Shown: in pieces, positions 16,201 to 24,154 of the stretch
How the letters are laid out: each line of letters opens with the position of its first letter
Numbering within the stretch: position 1 is the stretch's first letter
IMG/VR virus record: IMGVR_UViG_3300042731_004976
Coordinates: 1 to 64,000 of that record
DNA length: 64,000 nt
Direction: 5' to 3' (one strand)
DNA from: a virus
Made by a program: the position numbers and the translations under genes
Notes under the pieces: generated by a model
What the model was told of the DNA's origin: nothing
What the model saw: the letters and a program-made list of their open reading frames with translations, nothing else
Database searches by the model: none

Positions 16201-16510
16201 CCCTGTACCCGAGGAGTGGAGTCAGCGTGCTCCCCGTCTGCGTACCATCGCAACGTGGATCAACGAGCGCACGCGCATGAAGGCCGAGGTGGAGCGGAGC
16301 TTCACGAGCACCGATCGACAGATCCCAGGAACCCGCCTTCGCCATGTAGGGAAGGGACGTTCGGGCAACAGACTGATCGTTCGAGACCTCGGGGCTGAGG
16401 TTCTTCGTCACGACTCCTCCGGAACGTATCGCCAGAACAGTGAAGTGGTGTGGTGGCTGCGCGGCTACCTCGCGAAGAACCCAAAAGCCGTGAAGCAGCG
16501 ATCAGCCTAA
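16190..16510 (+). CDS. Hypothetical basic protein (106 aa)
   Basis: GTG start within the end of the preceding gene. Basic, mixed alpha/beta (RTIATWINERTRMKAEVER; GNRLIVRDLGAEVLRHD). It is the last gene before the 160-base gap that holds the next promoter. No family recognised. Confidence 0.5.
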   Translation: MVANPVPEEWSQRAPRLRTIATWINERTRMKAEVERSFTSTDRQIPGTRLRHVGKGRSGNRLIVRDLGAEVLRHDSSGTYRQNSEVVWWLRGYLAKNPKAVKQRSA

Positions 16511-16582
16511 ATACGGTCGCATCCCCTTCCAGATGCGAAGAAAACCCTAGCAAAGACGACTACATAACCCCGATCTTTCCCG

Positions 16583-16611
16583 TTGACATTGGAGATCCTT
16601 GCGGTTACTCT
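16583..16611 (+). promoter_or_regulatory. Sigma70-type promoter with a leader
   Basis: TTGACA (16583-16588), 17-base spacer, TACTCT (16606-16611). The leader of about 55 bases ends with CCGAAGGAGCTG before ATG 16672. The initial leader TTCTGAGGTAA also occurs upstream of the gene at 31930. Confidence 0.7.
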
Positions 16612-16671
16612 ACTTCTGAGGTAAGTGCTCGATCTCGGTAGAACCCAAGGGTCCGAAGGAGCTGAAAAGAG

Positions 16672-17685
16672 ATGATCCGAGAGACAACGAAGCGTCAAGT
16701 AGAACCCGAGGGAGGTTTCTACCGCGAGGTGACGATCGCCCTGGAGCAACACTTTCACGACAACACGAAGAAGCCGATCAAGACCGTCGAGAAGGGTCGG
16801 ACGCCCGGCCGACTTTTTCGCAAAGCGAACCCTGGTGAGACGCCCAGCACTCAGCTAATGGACGCATCTTCCTTCGACGTTCTGGCCCTGGTCGAAGTAG
16901 AAGAGCAACCCCAACCCAAGACTGCGGCCAAGGCGAAAGCCAAAGCCAAGGAACCACAACCACAACAACCGGACGCCGAAGAGGAAGAAGCCGACGCAGA
17001 GGAAGGGGCTGACGAAGCCCTTGCGGAAGCAGAAGCCTCCGAGGACACAGAAGACGAATCGACACCCGAGGACGACACATCGGACGAGGACGAGCCCGAA
17101 GCTGCTGAGGAAGCCGAGGAAGCCGACGAAGAGTCGGAAGAGCCGGAGGCAGACGAGGACGAGACTGCGGACGAGTCGGACGAAGAAGACGAGGAGTCGG
17201 ACGATACAACGGACGCAGGAACAGACAACGAGGACGACATGGCCAAGAAGAAGACCAAGAAGACCACCAAGAAGACCACCAAGAAGGCAGCAGCCAAGAA
17301 GAAGGCAGCTCCGAAGAAGGCCGCCAAGAAGAAGGCTGCGCCCAAGAAGGCAGCCAAGAAGGCAGCCAAGAAGGCAGCCAAGAAGGCAAGCGCCTCGGGC
17401 GAGGCCGCGTTGAGCGGACAGTCCGGACCTCCGGTGGACCTCTCGAAGAAGAAGGTCAACCCGAAGGAGAAGAAGGTGATGGAGGCTCTCAACCACGGCA
17501 AGGGTCCGCAGAAGATCCTCGACATCGGTTCGGACGCCTTCAAGAGTGCCACCAAGGCTCAGCAGAACTCGTGGACACGAAACAGCCTCCGTCGGCTGGT
17601 GCGCGGTGGGCTCGTCGAGCAGGTTGCCCGGGGAACCTACAAGCTCACGGACAAGGGCAAGAAGTTCAAGCCGGCTGACGCCTGA
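16672..17685 (+). CDS. Acidic / histone H1-like / winged-helix protein (337 aa)
   Basis: Four regions are visible: 1-85 globular; about 90-188 almost pure Glu/Asp/Ala; about 190-240 a KKAAPKKAAKKKAAPKKAAK-type repeat like histone H1 or bacterial Hc1/AlgP tails; and about 265-337 a winged helix (LVRGGLVEQVARGTYKLTDK). The basic part should bind DNA strongly and the acidic part could mask it. Lying just before the DNA polymerase gene, it may organise or protect phage DNA. ATG 17239 starts exactly at the basic part and could give a second, H1-like product. Confidence 0.7.
   Translation: MIRETTKRQVEPEGGFYREVTIALEQHFHDNTKKPIKTVEKGRTPGRLFRKANPGETPSTQLMDASSFDVLALVEVEEQPQPKTAAKAKAKAKEPQPQQPDAEEEEADAEEGADEALAEAEASEDTEDESTPEDDTSDEDEPEAAEEAEEADEESEEPEADEDETADESDEEDEESDDTTDAGTDNEDDMAKKKTKKTTKKTTKKAAAKKKAAPKKAAKKKAAPKKAAKKAAKKAAKKASASGEAALSGQSGPPVDLSKKKVNPKEKKVMEALNHGKGPQKILDIGSDAFKSATKAQQNSWTRNSLRRLVRGGLVEQVARGTYKLTDKGKKFKPADA
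17251..17394 (+). repeat. Tandem Lys/Ala codon repeats
   Basis: Imperfect repeats inside the coding region, with the 12-base unit AAGAAGGCAGCC repeated in tandem from about 17345 to 17390 and related KKTT/KKAA units before it. Such repeats can change in length by slippage. Confidence 0.8.
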
Positions 17686-17691
17686 ATCTCG

Positions 17692-17711
17692 GTACTCGAA
17701 TGATCGAGTAC
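17692..17711 (+). promoter_or_regulatory. Hairpin with the polymerase start codon in its loop
   Basis: Perfect 8-bp dyad GTACTCGA / TCGAGTAC with the 4-base loop ATGA, whose ATG is the polymerase start codon. No Shine-Dalgarno is evident nearby. It may control translation of the polymerase. Confidence 0.6.
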
Positions 17712-20465
17712 GAGGTGGTCGACTCGCCCGCGGTCTTACCCAAGATCGCGGGCGAGATCGCTGAAGCTGAAGCAGTCGGTCTCGACATCGAGACGACGGC
17801 GTACAAGCCCCAGCACGGACACATCCGTCTGGTGCAGATCAACACCCTCAAGGGTGTGTACGTCATCGACCTCTTCAAGACGAAAACTCTCGATCCCGTG
17901 ACGGAGGCTTTGGCGGGCCCCGCCGTGAAAATCGTTCAGGCGGGAGTTTTCGAACAACTGTGGTTCCTCGCAAAGTACGACTGCATCTTGTGGCCGTTGT
18001 TCGACACGCACCGTGCGAGCGCGATGATCCACAACGGGAAGAACCTCGGGCACAACCTCTACGATATCTACCTTAGGGAATTGGGAGTTTCCCCGGAAGC
18101 GCCAGACCTTGGAGGCTCTGACTGGAGCGGGCACCTCACCGACGCCCAGTACAAGTACGCTGCGGAGGACGTTGTCCACCTACCAGCACTACGGCAGTCC
18201 CTCAAGCCGAAGCTGGCTAAGGCAGGACTGAATCGTATCGCGCTGCTGGAGTTCGGAGCCATCCTTGGAGAAGCCGAGATGAAGCGCAACGGCTTCCCTC
18301 TCAACAAGGACCGATGGCTCGCGCTCGCGCGAGACAACAAGGAGAAGGCGGAGAAGATCCGCTCCCAGTTGGATCTGATGCTCCCGCATCCTAGCGGACA
18401 GGTTTCGCTCCCTGGGATGTCTTCGGGTTTCAACCTGAACTCGACCCAGCAGCTACAGAAGAGCTTCAAGCGCTTGGGTATCGACTTGACGAGCACAGCG
18501 GAGAACGTGCTCGGTATGATCGCATCGAAGCACCCCTCGATTCCGAAGTTGATGGAGTACAAGAAGGTCTCCAAGAGGGTCAGCTCTTTCGGTCCGGACT
18601 ACCTCAAGCACTTAGATGAGGCGACCGGCCGCATTCATTGTGACTACTGGCCGCTTACGGGAGCAGGTCGCTACTCGTGCAGCGATCCCAACCTTCAACA
18701 GATCCCTCGTACGAAGGACTTTCGCGGTTGCTTTGCCCCTGGTGAGGGAAAGACCTTCGTAGTCTGCGACTACGGTCAGATCGAGCTTCGCATCGCTGCG
18801 GAGATTACCGGAGACAAAACGCTTCGAGGCATCTACGTGAAAGGGGAGGACGCGCATCAGCGCACGGCGTCCCTGGTGTCGAACGTTCCGTTCGATCAAG
18901 TCAGTAAGGAGCAACGGCAAGCAGCGAAGCCCGTGAACTTCGGACTCATCTACGGACTGGGTTGGGAGAAGTTGATCATCTACTCCCAGGTATCGTACGG
19001 CGTTACCCTGACGGAGGGGCAAGCCAAGAAGTTCATCAAACGCTACTTCGAAGCCTATCCGGCGGTGCGTGCGTGGCATGATCGTGCCCTTAGAGATGGG
19101 CAGCGGACGCACATGGCCCGTACGTTGTGGGGGCGTCTTCGTTACCTCGATCCCGAGAAAAGCCGCAATGAGTTCTTCAATTGCGTGGATGACGAAACGG
19201 AAGCGCTCACCCGCCGAGGGTGGGTTTCCGGATTCGATCTCAACCTCGACGACGAACTGTTGACCAAAAACCCAGACACAGGAGAGCTGGAGTGGCAGCG
19301 CATGACGGCTCTGAAACGCTTCCCCGATCACGAGGGAGAGGTTTGGGAGTTCCGCAATAGGAGCTTCAGTGCTGTAACTACGCCCGATCACCGCTGGTTG
19401 GTGTACAACAAGATCAGTAAGCGAGACGAAGAACGAGTATCGAAGGACCTCTCGCAGTGGGGTGACCATAGGATTCATCGCACGGGACACTTCCGTGGCG
19501 CTTCTCGAAAAGAAGTTACAGACGACTTCGTGGAACTGGTTGGTTGGTTTCTCACAGACGGATCTGGTTTCTTGTCAGGAACGAACAAGACGAGAGACAC
19601 TGCGAATCTGTACCAAAGTGCTCGCGCGAACCCGCACAAGGTCGCTGAGATAGATCGGCTCTTGGAGAATAGTCCGGAGTGGTTGACTGGCCGGTACGAG
19701 TACGGGGAGTCCAACAACTTCCAGGTCACGTGGCGCTTGGAAGAGAAAATCTCCGAAGAACTACGTACGCTGTTTCCCTCCCGCCAGTTGACCGTGGACT
19801 TTCTGGGGCGTCTGACACGTCCGCAACTAGATCTTCTTCTCCACACCATGATGGCTGGAGACGGCCACGTTGAGGACAGCGGTAAGCGGACATTCTGTTG
19901 CGGAGAGGATCGTATAGATCAGAAGGAGGCTTTCCAGATCTTGTGCACCCTTTGCGGGTATGCTTCTTCGAGTAGGCTTCGTGACTTCCGGAAGTACCCT
20001 CCGGGCGTTTCTGCGAAGATGCAGAACTCACCCAAGCGGGGGAAAGCTTGGTACGTGACGATACTTCGGAGAGACAAGGTTAAGATCCAAAGGGACCACG
20101 TAACCGTTTCGCACCGGAAAGTTCCTGTTTGGTGTCCCATCGTTCCGAACACGTTCTTTGTCGCTCGGCGAGAGGGTCAGGTATACATCACCGGGAACAC
20201 CCCCGTGCAGGGAACGGGAGCAGACGGGCTCAAAAGATCCTTGCCTCTTGTGTACCATCGACTGCGCCAATTCGGTGAACAGGCGCGCATGGTTCACATG
20301 GTCCACGACGAAATCGTTGTCGAGGTAGACGATCATCCAGATCTGGTTACGGCGGTGAAGCACGAGCTGGAACAGGGCATGATCGAGGGAATTCAGCCTA
20401 TGTTGCCGCATGTTCCTGTGGAGGCCGAAGCGGCCTCGGGACCTAGTTGGGCAGAGGCGAAGTAG
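17700..20465 (+). CDS. polA-like: Family A DNA polymerase with 3'-5' exonuclease, interrupted by an intein
   Basis: The spliced product would have about 582 residues: a DEDDy 3'-5' exonuclease (GLDIETT at 27-33, YAAED near 154) and a polymerase domain with motif A DYGQIELR (near 358), motif B KPVNFGLIYG (near 409) and motif C VHDE after the intein. There is no 5'-3' exonuclease domain, as in T7-type polymerases. It is the likely replicative enzyme. A 339-residue intein sits between FFN and TPVQGTGADG, just before a conserved motif near the active site. The start codon lies in a hairpin loop. Confidence 0.92.
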   Translation: MIEYEVVDSPAVLPKIAGEIAEAEAVGLDIETTAYKPQHGHIRLVQINTLKGVYVIDLFKTKTLDPVTEALAGPAVKIVQAGVFEQLWFLAKYDCILWPLFDTHRASAMIHNGKNLGHNLYDIYLRELGVSPEAPDLGGSDWSGHLTDAQYKYAAEDVVHLPALRQSLKPKLAKAGLNRIALLEFGAILGEAEMKRNGFPLNKDRWLALARDNKEKAEKIRSQLDLMLPHPSGQVSLPGMSSGFNLNSTQQLQKSFKRLGIDLTSTAENVLGMIASKHPSIPKLMEYKKVSKRVSSFGPDYLKHLDEATGRIHCDYWPLTGAGRYSCSDPNLQQIPRTKDFRGCFAPGEGKTFVVCDYGQIELRIAAEITGDKTLRGIYVKGEDAHQRTASLVSNVPFDQVSKEQRQAAKPVNFGLIYGLGWEKLIIYSQVSYGVTLTEGQAKKFIKRYFEAYPAVRAWHDRALRDGQRTHMARTLWGRLRYLDPEKSRNEFFNCVDDETEALTRRGWVSGFDLNLDDELLTKNPDTGELEWQRMTALKRFPDHEGEVWEFRNRSFSAVTTPDHRWLVYNKISKRDEERVSKDLSQWGDHRIHRTGHFRGASRKEVTDDFVELVGWFLTDGSGFLSGTNKTRDTANLYQSARANPHKVAEIDRLLENSPEWLTGRYEYGESNNFQVTWRLEEKISEELRTLFPSRQLTVDFLGRLTRPQLDLLLHTMMAGDGHVEDSGKRTFCCGEDRIDQKEAFQILCTLCGYASSSRLRDFRKYPPGVSAKMQNSPKRGKAWYVTILRRDKVKIQRDHVTVSHRKVPVWCPIVPNTFFVARREGQVYITGNTPVQGTGADGLKRSLPLVYHRLRQFGEQARMVHMVHDEIVVEVDDHPDLVTAVKHELEQGMIEGIQPMLPHVPVEAEAASGPSWAEAK
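19182..20198 (+). mobile_element. Intein with LAGLIDADG homing endonuclease
   Basis: It begins with Cys (CVDDETEALTRRGW, block A) and ends VYITGN before a Thr +1 residue. TTPDHRWLV is block B. LVGWFLTDGSG and LLLHTMMAGDG are the two LAGLIDADG motifs, so the homing endonuclease looks intact. Block F is VWCPIVPNTFFVARREG. The residue before the final Asn is Gly instead of the usual His, a variant I recall from other phage inteins. Length 1017 bases, frame kept. Confidence 0.9.
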
Positions 20466-20499
20466 GCGTACCAGGTAGAAGTGCGTTACACTGGGATCC

Positions 20500-21327
20500 G
20501 TGGCTGTCACCAAGAAGAAGAGGAAACAGCGCAAGCCGGCCTTTCGGACTAGCAACCCCAACAGAGATCCGCGTTTCGCACGTCTCAAGGCCCTCGCCTG
20601 CTTCGACCAAATCAAGCCAATGTTGCTCGCTGGACACTCCTGCCCGAAGGTAGCCGAGTGGATTCAGGAGGAGCAGAAGGAGCTGGAAGACGCCTCGCGC
20701 GAAGGTATTGTCACGCTGCTCCGACGCTATCGGGAGTCCTTCTCGGACGCTGAGCTGATCCAAGAGCGGATGCCCCAAGTCTTCGAAGAAGCGAAGACTC
20801 GGGTACACGAGTCCCTCGATGAGTTGGCGGAGCTGGAGGATCTATACCGTCTCCAGAAAGAGCGCGTCATGATCGATGTGGCTCTGGAAAGAAAGTTCAG
20901 CAAGCTGCTTCCATCCAACACGCAAGAGATTCGAGCCGCGCGCGAGATCCTCAGCACCATCGCCGAACTGAAGATGGACCTAGGACTTCATGATCGCAAG
21001 CTCGGTACAGTAGACGTGGATGCAAAGATAGAAGCTACGCTCATCGCCAAGCACGGGGACTCTCGTTTGGCGAAGACGCTGGCAAATCCTCAGCAACGGC
21101 AGCGTCTCTTGGGTATAGCGAAGCTCATGGCCAAGCGTGCCGGTCGAGAGGACGAACCTGTCGAGGTGATCGACGTTCCTGGGGAAGCTACGGACATCCA
21201 AGCTTCTCCAGAAGAATCTCCCGTCGTCGTAGACGTGTCCGCTTCGAACGAGACGGAGGAAGAAGAGACTCCTCCCTCCGACGTTTCCTCTTCAGGCTAC
21301 CCCGGTGCGGAGGGCGTGTCCCCATGA
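20500..21327 (+). CDS. Putative small terminase subunit
   Basis: GTG start 7 bases after TACACT, a possible -10 without a good -35. The first 85 residues are basic then helical (CPKVAEWIQEEQKELEDASR) like a DNA-binding domain, followed by a long helical region and an acidic disordered tail. It overlaps the large terminase gene by ATGA, the usual place for the small subunit that recognises the packaging site. Function is inferred from position and architecture. Confidence 0.55.
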   Translation: MAVTKKKRKQRKPAFRTSNPNRDPRFARLKALACFDQIKPMLLAGHSCPKVAEWIQEEQKELEDASREGIVTLLRRYRESFSDAELIQERMPQVFEEAKTRVHESLDELAELEDLYRLQKERVMIDVALERKFSKLLPSNTQEIRAAREILSTIAELKMDLGLHDRKLGTVDVDAKIEATLIAKHGDSRLAKTLANPQQRQRLLGIAKLMAKRAGREDEPVEVIDVPGEATDIQASPEESPVVVDVSASNETEEEETPPSDVSSSGYPGAEGVSP

Positions 21328-23414
21328 TCATTGAAAAGGGTGGGAGGGCTCGGAGTTTTCGAACTCTTGAGGAAGAGGACGCAGCTCTGAAGAAGGAACT
21401 GGAATCGCTTACTCCAGACGAGCGCGATGCCCTCATGCTCATGCTCTCAGAGCTAGAAGAAGAAAAGCAAGACGGCGAGCAGACCCTGATAGATCTCGTT
21501 TCTGAAGCTGAGTACAAGCACGCGATCGTTGACATCGAGACCTTCATCAAGGATCCCTACTACCTGGGGAACACGTGCGAAGCGCTGTACGATCAGCACG
21601 TCATCGACCTAAAAGAACTGTTTAGCGGCGGCTACCAAGAAGCGATCTGGACTGGCGCAATCGGGTACGGAAAGACCTTCGTCGCGTCCGTAGCTGTTGC
21701 ACGGGTCATCTATGAGATCTCGTGCTTGAAGGATCCACACCGATCCTTCGGCGTCGCTCCGGGGTCCAACATTTCCCTCGTCTGCCTTTCCGTAAACGAG
21801 GGCCTCGCGATGAAGGTGGCCTTCGAGAATATCGCGACCAAGCTCAAGGCGAGCCCCTACTTCCAAGAGAACTTTCCGTTCAAGGAGACGAAGAAGGAGT
21901 TCCGTTTTCCCAACAGCGTCTGGTTGGCTGCGCGAGCTACAACCGACACGTCTGTTCTCGGCTTGAACGTGATCAGCGGTCTCCTCGACGAGACCAACTT
22001 CATGGACAAGGGACGAGCGGACGCTCGCTTCGGGTCTGTGGATCACGCAGAAACCATCTATGCCGGCATGCGACGTCGTATGAAGTCTCGTTTCGAGCGA
22101 CGGGGGAAGCTGCCCGGCATGTTGTTTCTCGTGTCGTCGAAGACAACCACGGATGACTTTACCTCTCGACGTATTCGAGAGTCTAAAGACGATCCGACTG
22201 TCTTTGTTAGGGACTACTCCCTATGGGACGTCAAGCCAGAGGAGTACTACAGCGCGGATAAGTTCCTCGTCATCTGCGGAAATGAGCAGGTTCATTCACG
22301 CATCATCGACAAGGAAGAAGAAGAGGTCTTCCGAAAACAGATGGACGATCTTCCGGACGGCATCACCGTAGTAGATGTTCCGGAGGACTTCCGTCTCGAC
22401 TTCGAAAGGGACATTGAGGGAGCGATCCGCGACATCGCGGGGATGAGTACGGTTGCGATCAGCCCCTTCATTCAACGAAGAGAGCGCCTCGTTCCTTGGG
22501 ACAAGCACCCGGGCCATCCGTTCTCCGTGGAGGTCTGGGATCCGTCAAAGCCAGGCAACTTCGTCTGGGAGCGCATGGTCATGGAGGTGGAGGAGACGGA
22601 CTTCAGTGGGTACTCCCACAAGAAGCTTCGTCCTATAGTCAATCCTACGGCTGCGCGTCACATTCACATTGACCCGGCCTACCGAAAGGACCGCGTGGGA
22701 TTCTGCATGGGCCACGTAGCGGACTGGACTGACGTAACCCGTCGCACTGAAGACGGTGCGGTGTACCAGGAGCGCGCGCCCATCTTCCACATCGACGTCA
22801 TCTTGCAGATCGTTCCTCCCGTAGGAGATGAGATCGTCCTAGGGGACATTCGACGTCTCGTCTATCAGCTAGCGGATCACGGTTACATCATCACTGGGGT
22901 GTCAATGGACACCTGGCAGTCGGTTGATGCCCTTCAGCAGCTCAAGGCCAAGGGGTTCAACTCAGAACACCTATCTGTCGATACTCAGATGGATCCGTAT
23001 AACTGCGTGAAGGATGCCTTCTACGAAGGCCGAGTTCGGATCTATGACTACGCGCCGGTCTTCAAGGAGCTTCGGGCTCTGGAGAAGGACGAGAAGAGGA
23101 ACAAGGTCGATCACCCTCCCAAGGGCAGCAAGGACGTCAGCGATGCCCTTGCTGGGTGCCTATTCAAGCTGAAGATGCGCAATGCTCGTCAACCTCTTCC
23201 GATAATGCGAGGTCTGTCGTACTCTCCAGATGCTTGGATGGACGAGCAACTTCAGCACTCCATGGCCCTACATCAAGGTTCCAACCGCGGTGAAGACGGC
23301 CGCTACTACCCGGGTCTGGCGACTCGGGGAGGAGTGCCGCAGGGGATGCTTCCTCCATTCCTTGGGGGAGGTAGTGGTTCGAACGACGATGACGGGGGCT
23401 GGTCTCCGTTGTGA
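21324..23414 (+). CDS. terL: Terminase large subunit (ATPase-nuclease)
   Basis: 696 residues. Walker A GAIGYGKT at 111-118 and a Walker B-type ISGLLDETNF near 215. The RNase H-like nuclease domain has HIHIDPAYRKDRVGF near 445, GVSMDTWQSVDA and the final acidic DVSDALAG. It is the motor that pumps DNA into proheads through the portal and cuts the concatemer. The C-terminal 60 residues are Gly/Ser/Asp-rich and loose. The portal gene follows after two small genes. Confidence 0.92.
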   Translation: MIIEKGGRARSFRTLEEEDAALKKELESLTPDERDALMLMLSELEEEKQDGEQTLIDLVSEAEYKHAIVDIETFIKDPYYLGNTCEALYDQHVIDLKELFSGGYQEAIWTGAIGYGKTFVASVAVARVIYEISCLKDPHRSFGVAPGSNISLVCLSVNEGLAMKVAFENIATKLKASPYFQENFPFKETKKEFRFPNSVWLAARATTDTSVLGLNVISGLLDETNFMDKGRADARFGSVDHAETIYAGMRRRMKSRFERRGKLPGMLFLVSSKTTTDDFTSRRIRESKDDPTVFVRDYSLWDVKPEEYYSADKFLVICGNEQVHSRIIDKEEEEVFRKQMDDLPDGITVVDVPEDFRLDFERDIEGAIRDIAGMSTVAISPFIQRRERLVPWDKHPGHPFSVEVWDPSKPGNFVWERMVMEVEETDFSGYSHKKLRPIVNPTAARHIHIDPAYRKDRVGFCMGHVADWTDVTRRTEDGAVYQERAPIFHIDVILQIVPPVGDEIVLGDIRRLVYQLADHGYIITGVSMDTWQSVDALQQLKAKGFNSEHLSVDTQMDPYNCVKDAFYEGRVRIYDYAPVFKELRALEKDEKRNKVDHPPKGSKDVSDALAGCLFKLKMRNARQPLPIMRGLSYSPDAWMDEQLQHSMALHQGSNRGEDGRYYPGLATRGGVPQGMLPPFLGGGSGSNDDDGGWSPL

Positions 23415-23444
23415 ACGGGACTGGTTCCAGGTAAGAGAGGATCG

Positions 23445-23801
23445 ATGGCCCACCTAGCGCAACAGATCGAAGACCTCCGCATTCTGATGCTGGAGCCTCC
23501 GTGGGTCGACTTCGTGCGGCTTACGCGCATGGTCGACTCGATGGCAGACTCTCCTGAGCTGGAGGTTCTCAACAACGACGAGATCCGAGCCTTTCAGGGG
23601 TTCAGGATCACTCTCCATCGAAGTGCGCAGATGGAGCCAGACATGATGGTCAAGCATGTCTTGGCGCACTGGCGAGGATCCAACGGTGTGGTCGAACAAG
23701 CGATTCGCAAACTATCGATCGGACCGGAAGCTGTGGCTTGTATCGGTCGCTTTCGTCACGGTCCCTACACCGACCAGGTGAGTTACGGAACCCTGACGTG
23801 A
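23445..23801 (+). CDS. Hypothetical protein between terminase and portal (118 aa)
   Basis: ATG after AAGAGAGGATCG. Helical protein (HLAQQIEDLRILMLEPPWVD). It is joined to the next gene by a GTGA overlap. Its place between TerL and portal suggests a packaging or head-assembly role, but nothing in the sequence identifies one. Confidence 0.6.
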   Translation: MAHLAQQIEDLRILMLEPPWVDFVRLTRMVDSMADSPELEVLNNDEIRAFQGFRITLHRSAQMEPDMMVKHVLAHWRGSNGVVEQAIRKLSIGPEAVACIGRFRHGPYTDQVSYGTLT

Positions 23802-24145
23802 AGGACACTGCGCGCGCCGTTGCCGAAGATTTGGAAAAGGTGTTCGGCCTCTCCGAGGGCCCTGTCAACACAGGGACCGTTTTGACGTTGCCGTCTACCA
23901 TTTCTAGGGAGCAGGCCCTGCGTGCTGCGCACACCTGTCCTTTGGACGCAGTCTTCCGAGACTTGGGAGCTGTTCTCGCTCGTGAGCTTGGGAACGAGCT
24001 ACTTTCGGCCAACCTGCGCCCAGCAGACTACGCCGAGTTCGGAGACATCATCCCCGTTCTTCGGGATCGCCTCGTTCGCGCGCTCATGGCGGATCCCTCT
24101 AAGCTTGCTTCCTCCGTCGAAACCCATTTGCGCATGCGTGGATAG
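23798..24145 (+). CDS. Hypothetical helical protein (115 aa)
   Basis: GTG at the GTGA overlap is preferred over an upstream in-frame ATG at 23738 that would overlap the previous gene by 64 bases. Helical sequence (DTARAVAEDLEKVFGLSEG; VLRDRLVRALMADPSKLASS). It ends 9 bases before the portal start. Role unknown. Confidence 0.55.
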   Translation: MKDTARAVAEDLEKVFGLSEGPVNTGTVLTLPSTISREQALRAAHTCPLDAVFRDLGAVLARELGNELLSANLRPADYAEFGDIIPVLRDRLVRALMADPSKLASSVETHLRMRG

Positions 24146-24154
24146 GACTGAATC

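Noticed and set aside
16778-17555. Long minus-strand frames rich in Trp, Ser, Leu or Pro
   Set aside because: They are antisense translations of the acidic and Lys/Ala repeats and have extreme low-complexity composition.
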